Made by a program: the position numbers and the translations under genes. DNA of 64,000 nt from Nyssa sinensis. Taxonomy: Eukaryota > Streptophyta > Magnoliopsida > Cornales > Nyssaceae. The DNA lies in assembly GCA_008638375.1 (NCBI GenBank), contig CM018032.1, positions 9,093,501 through 9,157,500 of the forward strand. Reading direction: 5' to 3'. Of the stretch, positions 56,540-64,000 are shown piece after piece (within the stretch, counting starts at the first letter, position 1; every line of letters starts with the position of its first letter). The notes under the pieces were generated by a model, which was not told the origin of the DNA, did not search any database, and was given only the letters and a program-made list of their open reading frames with translations.

Positions 56540-57709
56540 TCAGGGCAACGCCGATAGCCGAGCTTCGAACACAAAACCTCTACAAAGCCCATCCCAATTC
56601 CCCGGCACGCCGTCAATCCACCGCCACTCCCCTTTCCCTGCCTCCTCAGAATATTCCCACAAGGCCAAACTCCTGACCCTTTTCGCTGAAAAACAGACCC
56701 TATTCCCACCTCCAAACACCTTAAACTTGCTCGATTCCTGAAAACAGCTGAACATTTCGGCTGGCATTCGCGCCGCTTCATCCCACTCCAATGTGTCCAA
56801 ATCCAACCTCAGAATCAAAATCGTCGAGCACAACCCATTCAGCGAAAACGACGATGTCAAGCCCCCAATCATCAGAATTCTATTTCCGATACCTTTCAGC
56901 AAACGCGGTCGTTTTAGAATGTCGAATACGTCGCCCCATTCGTGCTTTTCGAGACGAGTCCAAGCGTGAGAGCTCTGAAGAGAGGTGAGTGTGCAAGTGA
57001 AGAGTTTCCACTGGCTTCGCCACCTGGTGCCGACGTTGCAGAGAACGATTACAGAGTCGGAGACTAAGATAGGGCTTCGTGGTTTGGATGGTAAATTCGA
57101 TGAAAATTTGAGGCAAATGTTAGAGCCTGAGTAGTAGAGGGTAGCGAGTTTGGTGAGGACTAGGACTCGATTGGGTGAGCCAACCAGGACCGAGTCGTGA
57201 CGCGACCAGGCCGAGCTGAGTTGGGGCAATTCTCGGTATTGCCGAGTCAATGGGTTGCACGCCACGAGTGACAAGCTGGAATCGGGCGAGTCGGCCCAGA
57301 GGTAGACTAGTCCGAGTGAGGACGCGACGGGTTGGGGACACCGGAACGGAAGGAAATTGAGGGGGAATCCGAGCCACTGGTGTCGGTCGGGGTCGAAGAC
57401 ATGGAGGTGGTCGTGGTGGCGAGGTGGGCGGAGGGCGAGTAGGCGGGGAGGTGGTTGGGTGGAGATGAGGTGTATAAAGGACGGTGAGGTCAGAATCCGA
57501 TTGAAGAATTTGCAAACGCATCGGCAAATGATGATCTGACCGACGGGCAGGTTCCAGAAGATCTGATAAAGAGTGTCTTCTGGTAGACGGTAAATCGGTG
57601 AGGCGTCCATAATTTCCCGATGGACGGATGCAGGAGCAAAGCAGCCGATCGGAGTTTCACAGAGATGTCGGAGACGAGGACGGAATCTTCTTAAAGTGAA
57701 CAGTCTCAA
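56540..57709 (-). CDS. F-box protein (F-box/kelch-like), SCF substrate receptor
   Basis: A single-exon frame of 389 residues. The F-box is at about 39-81 (IYRLPEDTLYQIFWNLPVGQ, CRCVCKFFNRIL, SPSFIHL). The remainder has the plant F-box-associated/kelch-like pattern: FDPDRHQWLGFPL, SSLGLVYLW, CNPLTRQYRELP, W-rich strands and LDLDTLEWDEAARMP. By family knowledge it would join SKP1 and CUL1 in a ubiquitin ligase; the target is unknown. Met34, just before DASPIYRLPED, is an alternative start, because residues 1-33 are basic and unlike the family. GC-rich compared with its surroundings, as expected for an intronless gene. Confidence 0.9.
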   Translation of the reverse strand: MRLFTLRRFRPRLRHLCETPIGCFAPASVHREIMDASPIYRLPEDTLYQIFWNLPVGQIIICRCVCKFFNRILTSPSFIHLISTQPPPRLLALRPPRHHDHLHVFDPDRHQWLGFPLNFLPFRCPQPVASSLGLVYLWADSPDSSLSLVACNPLTRQYRELPQLSSAWSRHDSVLVGSPNRVLVLTKLATLYYSGSNICLKFSSNLPSKPRSPILVSDSVIVLCNVGTRWRSQWKLFTCTLTSLQSSHAWTRLEKHEWGDVFDILKRPRLLKGIGNRILMIGGLTSSFSLNGLCSTILILRLDLDTLEWDEAARMPAEMFSCFQESSKFKVFGGGNRVCFSAKRVRSLALWEYSEEAGKGEWRWIDGVPGNWDGLCRGFVFEARLSALP

Positions 57710-57714
57710 TCAGA

Positions 57715-58670
57715 GTTATCAAACTATATCGTGTCAGTAAACGAACCGGGTCAATTTAACGGGTCGAACCGATTATACTATTAAAATAATTTAAAATTAT
57801 GTTAAAAATATAATATGTATTTTAAAGTATCTCATAGAATAGAATAGAATAAATGTTATTTATATTATTATACTTAACAAATTAATAAAGAAGAAGTTCT
57901 AATATTAAAATAATTTTAAATTATGTTAAAAATATAACATGTATTTTCTTCTAATTATGCAGTTACCATCTAATTGAAGAATGAAGTTAAAAAATAGGTC
58001 AAATGGTAACTTGGTTTTGTAGATTTGTTAGTGAAAGTTAAAAAATATTGGATGGTCCGCCTCGATGGTTCCAATAATTAAATGATAAGTCATGTATGTA
58101 TGTATGTATAATAACAATTTACTGATGTAATTATTTATCTAATCTTTAAAACCACTGAATATTTATTCGGATATCATTTTTTAAACGTTACGATGAGTAA
58201 ATTTGAATTCAACTTTAGAGGAGACAAAACTCACTTTCATTTAACCAATTTATAGAAGAACTTATCTGAGCCCGCTAATAATATTATATATATATAATAA
58301 TAAAAAAAAAAAAGGAAGACAAAGGAAAGGAATGTGTATTCTAAGAAAAGAATATTTATTCAATTTACAAATTAAAAATATAATTGAAAATGAATGGTTC
58401 AAAAATTATTGTTAATTGCATTTTGATATTTTGCTTATGTCAATTGTTTGAGCCACCACCTAGACAAAAGATTAAGTGTATCACCTCAAATTGCTTAGGT
58501 GTTTTAATAATCATGATAGAGAGAGAGAGAGAGAGTTTTCCTCTTCCCTTATTTTTCCCTCCCCTTATTTTTCCATCCGCTTGTCCTTTTTATCCGTCAA
58601 TTTGATATATATTATTGATTTATTTTCTAAACTAATAATCTAATGTAATATTAGAAATATGATTTTGTGA
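57715..58670. other. F-box gene upstream region with repeat remnant
   Basis: From 57720 a repeat with CGAACCGGGTCAATTTAACG and GGGTCGAACCG starts only about 10 bp above the F-box ATG. It resembles the arms of the hAT-type element at 40921. It is followed by AT-rich DNA and a GA run at about 58518-58536. No gene. Confidence 0.45.
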
Positions 58671-58677
58671 GATCTTA

Positions 58678-58880
58678 GGTAATGTTTAGTATGCAGAAAT
58701 GAAATAATCATCCTATAGAATGAAATAAAAATGATATAGAATAAAATAAGAATTACTCATTTTAGTCAAAGAAATGCTTGAAATAAGTTTTAATGGAATA
58801 GGTATTTTCAATCATACTAAATAAGAATAATGAATGAAAAAACATTATTGAAATACTTATTCTACCATACCAAACATGAC
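58678..58880. mobile_element. Tourist-like MITE
   Basis: 203 bp with ends GGTAATGTTTAGTATG and (reverse) GTCATGTTTGGTATG. TTA flanks both sides (58675-58677, 58881-58883). A 3-bp TTA/TAA duplication with GTTTGGTA-type ends suggests PIF/Harbinger origin. Confidence 0.55.
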
Positions 58881-59269
58881 TTAAGTTTCAAGCCAGGTCT
58901 TAGGCTCAATTTTTCAAGTTTCTCTTCCTGATCATTCACTGCACTCACTCACATTGTTATTCACTCACCTTTCACCTTGTTATTCACTCGTTCTTATTTA
59001 GAACAACAGGTGATCTCACACTAACAAACAAAACAAAAATTCCATTCCCCCACCTCCCTCTTCCTTTTCCTTGCTTTCATTTTTCCTCTTTACCAAACAG
59101 GCTCTAAATCTACTCTATTTAGAATAGGTTTCAGTTTTGTCTACAAAGGATGATTATACTTTGAAATCAGCCTGAAACTAAATAGATTAGCTAAAACTGT
59201 TTATGGGTAGCAAGAAACATATGATTGGGTGGAGTGGTAGACCATAATCTATTGCCATTAGGAAACTAA

Positions 59270-60349
59270 GGTCCCGTTTCGTACGCATGAATGGAAGTAG
59301 GAATGGAATGAGTATTCCTGTCCCTATTCCATTCCCACGTTTGGTATACTTAAACATGTTGGAATGCCCATTCTGTTTGAAATGCCCATTCCACTTAGCA
59401 CAGGAATGGCCATTCCTTGACAAAACCTAAGGAATGGCCATTCCTTGACAAAACCTAAGGAATGGCCATTCTTTTCCTAACGGAATGGCCATCCATCTCT
59501 ACAACCCACGACCACAAGTACAGTCAACTTTCTTATAATTAATAATCTTAGTAGATGAAAAATTTATTAATTATTATAATTAATAATTATAAATTTTCTT
59601 ATACTTTTATTAATAAAAAAATATTTTATACATGTAGATGAATTACAATATATTTAACTCTAATTTAAATAAAATTACAAATATATTTTGGCAAAAATAT
59701 TATAAATAGGATATATATAAATATATGTATAATTATTTTAATTTTTTAATAATTAATATTATAAAAGATAAATTTTTAAAAAATATTAATTATTAAGTAA
59801 TATAATTATTAATTATTTATCATAAAACCAATTATATTTCTTAAAAATTTATTAATTAATTAAAATAAAATTAGAAATATATTTGCCAAAAATATTATAA
59901 ATAGGATATATATAAATATATATAATTATTTTAATTTTTTAATAATTAATATTATAAAAGATATATTTTTAAAAAATATTAATTATTCAGTAATATAATT
60001 ATTAATTATTTATCATAAAACTAATTATATTTCTTAAAAATTTATTAATTAATTTAAATAAAATTAGAAATATATTTGCCAAAAATATTATAAATAGGAT
60101 ATATATAAATATATGTATAATAATTTTAATTTTTTAATTATTAATTATTTATATTATTAATTATTTATCATAAAATTAATTATTCTCATTCCATTCCAAC
60201 AATTTAATGGTTCAAACCAAACACAAGAATGAAATTATCAGTCTATTACTAGGTATTCAGCCAAACAAAAGAATGGAATAATGATTCTCATTCCATTCCT
60301 ACTCTATTCCATTCCTGTTCTATTCCATTCCTGCGTACCAAACGTAGCC
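59270..60349. mobile_element. PIF/Harbinger-type non-autonomous element
   Basis: The ends GGTCCCGTTTCGTACGCATG and (reverse) GGCTACGTTTGGTACGCAGG, both running on into GAATGGAA, are inverted repeats. TAA flanks both sides (59267-59269, 60350-60352). The terminal arms are rich in GGAATGG/CCATTCC. The interior is AT-rich tandem repeats without a transposase. Confidence 0.78.
59660..60175. repeat. About 194-bp tandem repeats inside the Harbinger-type element
   Basis: TATAAATAGGATATATATAA recurs at 59701, 59896 and 60089, spaced 195 and 193 bp, with matching sequence between. About two and a half copies. Confidence 0.8.
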
Positions 60350-60352
60350 TAA

Positions 60353-62920
60353 AGAGTTTTATAAGAGGGTTTATACTTTATTGGCTCTAGTAATTAGGGA
60401 GACATTTCATTAATCTTTCTCTAGTACTATCTATTCAAGTTGAGACAAAATGTCAAAATCCATATTTTTCTAGTTAATTTTATCTTTGCAATGACATGTC
60501 AGATTGACAGAAAGTTGACAGGGAAATCCTTTTGGCCATGACCTTAATCTGTGAGGGAATGGAAGGAAGAAAGAGAGAAACTTTTTCTACTTCTTGCTGA
60601 GCAGGATTGCTATTATTTAGAGACTGTAGGAGAATTTTTCAAATTGGATTTAGAACCATTCTCATTAATTTATCTCATTTTTGGTAAAAAAAAAAAACTA
60701 ACCCCTCTCTGTTTTTACTTTGTCCTGATTTTAACTATTTTTTAAAAATAAATGTGAATCACTGTACTATGAAAAGATATTTATTAAATAGTAAAAAATT
60801 TAAAATTAGTTCATCTATATTTCACAAAATCGGTTCTAACCATTCCCAGATAGATTGTTTTAACTCTCTGAATTGGATCCTCTATTCACTAAGACAGGAG
60901 TTTTTCTTTCCAATCCAGACTTTGTCACAGTAAGGACCAAATATTGGGGAAAGAAACATGAAGAAGAAAATTTCTCTGACTACCTTCCTGTTTTAAATGC
61001 AGTCCCGTTTTTGAATGAAATAGCATATATAAAACCTGATTATATTAAAAGTTGGGAGTTATCAAACTAGGTTCCAACTTTTTGGAACAAAACAATACTC
61101 AAAAAAACCGGTTTTTGTTCTTCCAAAACACAAAGTGCAGCTTTTAACTGTTTTGAGACCCATAGGACCCAGCTAGTATTCTGCTGACGTGATTAAGGGA
61201 TTTTGATAAAGGGCACATTGACAGTTTTTTTTCTGAAAAAAAGAAAATCAACTGTAAGTTCATCAATGGGACTAACAACATTTTCCATTTTCCACTTGTG
61301 AGTGAAAAAGTCCAGTAAATCATTTTTGAAGAAGGAAAATTTTTTTTTTTTTTTTCTTGGTTACAAAATGTAAGAGGTTGGCATAAAGGATTGCCAATCA
61401 ATAGTGCTATATGCCATATCTGAAGCTGAAAAGTTGCCTCAAACTCCACAGTATATAGTCACTGTTTTCCTGCTGCTATGTTTAGTGGTGGATCCTGAAA
61501 TTATGCGTTATGGGGGTGAAATTAGAATTTTAGGAAAGGGTTTTGTGAAATTTCCCCAAGAAAAGAAAAGAAAACTCAAAGTGACCATTTTTACTTGAAA
61601 GATTAGAGCTTAATTTAAGGATAGTGACATGATTATGCTTGCCATGAATTCTCTTTTCAATCAGTAATACTCACATCACAGTTTTTTTTCTTCTTTTCTT
61701 ACAATATGTGCACCATGCCAATATATTTGGGACAACTTTTTGACAGCTTCAATTAAGTAGTTTTAGGGTTTAAGATCAATTCTTCTGTTCTGCCATAGCA
61801 GCAAATTGTTCATTAACCACCTCAAAGATCTGTTAACCAAGAGCCATTGTGGGACAGTTTTAAGTAGTTTCTTTAGTTTTCCCATCTATGGGAATTCTGA
61901 TAATGCAATTCCAGTCATGGTTTGAGAGGTGAAATTTAAGAGATCCTAATCAAGCATTATCTTTCTGATTCTTGATTTCCAAATTGTGTGCAATACTGCT
62001 TTCTGTTTGAGTATTGGTCAGCTAAATCATCAGATTCATATATTGCGTCTTTCAAGCTGCATCAAACTTGCAAAATGGGATTCACACTAGTCAGTACTCT
62101 GGTTTCCGGTGAGATTGGTACCGGAGATTTCAACACCAAACTGATTTGGTAAATGTAGAAATATGAATATCCGAGAGTCAAGGGAGAAGGGATAAGGTGT
62201 CAAGCAGTTTCTTCCAAAGTGATGCATGTTATGTGGAAAGATGAATAACCAAACATATAGTTCCTACACAGAAAATAGCAGCAAATGTTGTTAGTTTTGG
62301 AGGTTTTTATGAAATTGTTTTAGAGTTTCACAAGTATTAGTGGGTACTGTGCAAATCACTATCATGAGTGGTAAAAGGGGCACATGTGCTTGGTGAAACT
62401 GTTCCTTCTAAGTTGAAAGTGTGTGGAAAATATGAACAGAAATTCAATCCCAACATTGCTCAGATCCATCGGCAATTCTTTGGTTTAATGTGAAGTATAC
62501 TCTAGTTGGAAGATTTGGAGAATCTAAGGTGAGGGTGTGACTTGAAGAACAAGTCCACACAATGGCTTTATTCCTTGACTTCTTAAATATAATGCAAGTA
62601 TTTCTCATTCCCAAGATGTTCCATTATCCTGAATATATATATATATATATATATATATTTAAACTCTGTTACATCCCAGCATATTTAGGAAACAAAACTG
62701 TAATTATGGTTTGCATAACAGATAATGTAGTCACAAAGGGAGCTATTGCATTATTTTGCCTACTGTTTAGCAGATAATTTTTAGTAGAAGATATCTTCTA
62801 TGAGTCATTTTTTTACTTATTTTTTACATTTATTCTTTTTTCTTCTTCTTCTTTACCCCTCCAGATGTGGATCATCTTTCTTTTCTTCTGGCCTTCTCGT
62901 CTGTAGAGTTCCTTCACAGG
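60353..62920. other. Intergenic DNA downstream of the P450 gene
   Basis: No exon with conserved content was read on either strand. A TA microsatellite is at 62631-62658. Part of the right end is presumably the P450 3' UTR. Confidence 0.45.
62631..62658. repeat. (TA)n microsatellite
   Basis: About 13 TA units some 270 bp past the stop codon of the P450 gene. Confidence 0.9.
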
Positions 62921-62926
62921 ATTGCT

Positions 62927-63971
62927 TTATAGTGACTCAACTACAATTGGATACTTGTTTTTTGGCATTCGGACGAGTGTTGGCTGGACAGAGTCATTTT
63001 TCTCCAGAGGTTTCCACCTGCAATGGAGGGTAGAGTGTCAAATTGGAAGTGTAGCTTCCTAAAATTTGATGCTGGATAGACTGAAGAAGCAATATGGCCC
63101 ACCTGCTAGATCTCCTATACCAGATTGTTATAATTATGAAATGCATTCCAATTCATATGTCTTAAAACAATTTACAGAACCTCCTAAGCAATTTCTATGA
63201 TGAAATTGTTATGATCAAATCTGTGACTTAATAATTGAATTTTCCCTTTAATGCTTTTCTTTGTTCATCTTACTTGTATCTGCAGACCAGGTGATGAATG
63301 AAGACACAAATCTCCAGCTTGGCCAGGTTGATTCCAGGACACATACGTTGTCCATTACCGAATCCAAGGAAACTAAGAGGCTTTAATGGTTCCTGCAATT
63401 GATCCAAGAATTATTTCCCATCATGAAAATGAAAGGAAAGCAAATAGAGTTCTTGTTTATGAATTAGGAGGATCTTACATCAAATCTGGAGGGATCAAAC
63501 TTCTGGGGATCAGGGAAAACTTCTGGGTCATGATGAATAGAAACTACATCCAAGTTAATAGACCAACCCTTCTTGATTTTGTATCCTGAAACATTAGAAA
63601 ACAATTTAGTACAACAATTTTTTTTTTATGTTTCTGCAGAAAATATCAGCATTGGATGTTTTTGTTGGTAGGTCTATACCATCAATCTCAAAGTCCTGGG
63701 CAGCTTTTCTGGAAAACCAAGGCAAGATTGTGGCTCTCCGAAGGGTTTCATTAATCACCTGAACATGAAATGACCAAAACAATTGCATAATTGGTGAACT
63801 TTCAACAGAAAAAAATACTACAGGGACTAAAAATAGTTGAAAGCTATTAACTTTGTTGGTGTAAGGCATGTTGTTGACATCAGACCAGGTGAGACTTGAT
63901 CCATCCTTTCTTCCATCTTGAATTTCCCTGTGCTCCTCCTGTAAATCCACCATCAGATTCCTGTTTGCAGC
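62927..63971 (-). CDS. Cytochrome P450, CYP85 clan, CYP722-like (3' half, gene continues off right edge)
   Basis: Exons in order are 63971(or beyond)-63852, 63758-63680, 63585-63479, 63392-63274 and 63017-62927, with consistent phases and AG/GT borders. They read EEHREIQDGRKDGSSLTWSD; VINETLRRATILPWFSRKAA (K-helix ETLR); GYKIKKGWSINLDVVSIHHD, PDPQKFDPSRFD; EPLKPLSFLGFGNGQRMCPG (heme loop, Cys ligand present); and WKPLEKNDSVQPTLVR to TAA at 62929-62927. Short closely spaced introns are typical of the clan. CYP722 is suggested by the LTWSDVNNMPYTNK, FSRKA(A/S)QDFEIDG and VVSIHHDPEVF wording; members of that family act on strigolactone precursors. The 5' border of the first visible exon is uncertain. 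Membrane anchor and N-terminal half are outside the window. Confidence 0.88.
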
Positions 63972-64000
63972 CTTCAACAAAAGAAATTGGAAAATTTTCT

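Overview
The window is nuclear DNA of a flowering plant, almost certainly a eudicot and probably a woody one. The evidence is GT-AG introns, AT-rich intergenic DNA, dense plant transposons, a fragment of angiosperm mitochondrial DNA and plant-specific gene families. The species cannot be named from the sequence. There is no bacterial-style operon, CRISPR array or rRNA.

Four host genes are supported. (1) An ACT-domain Raf-like Ser/Thr/Tyr protein kinase (STY8/STY17/STY46 type) lies on the minus strand. Nine exons were found from 22752 down to 1211, all with matching splice phases; the gene continues past the left edge, where most of the catalytic domain must lie. (2) An intronless GRAS transcription factor resembling NSP2/SCL26 is on the plus strand at 46549-48036. 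(3) An F-box protein gene without introns is on the minus strand at 56540-57709. (4) The 3' half of a CYP85-clan cytochrome P450, most like CYP722, is on the minus strand from 62927 to the right edge.

The rest is mobile or repetitive. The kinase introns hold LINE fragments (4.2-5.6, 12.5-17.3 and 20.9-21.3 kb), a hAT-type insertion inside one LINE, a mitochondrial DNA insertion with a trnI(CAU)-like tRNA, a 286-bp miniature LTR element with a perfect 5-bp target duplication, and two Mutator-type MITEs. From 24.5 to 30.9 kb there is a decayed, rearranged endogenous plant pararetrovirus (Caulimoviridae). Its pol half is on the minus strand and its movement/coat half on the plus strand. A palindromic TRIM-like element sits inside the movement-protein remnant. 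From 31 to 46 kb there is gene-poor AT-rich DNA with MITEs, a hAT element, tandem duplications and TA microsatellites. At 48768-53501 lies an intact, very young Ty1/copia element: identical 222-bp LTRs, 5-bp target duplication and a 1405-residue open polyprotein. A 1.08-kb PIF/Harbinger-type element and a small Tourist-like element lie at 58.7-60.3 kb.

The most notable observations are the inverted three-LTR TRIM whose LTRs carry a plant snRNA-type USE motif, the intact copia with non-TG..CA LTR ends, the miniature LTR element, the divergent pararetrovirus remnant, and the close spacing of an NSP2-like gene and a CYP722-like gene, two families linked to strigolactone biology. Exon coordinates come from reading splice sites and phases by eye. 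Family names rest on recognised motifs, not on database searches.
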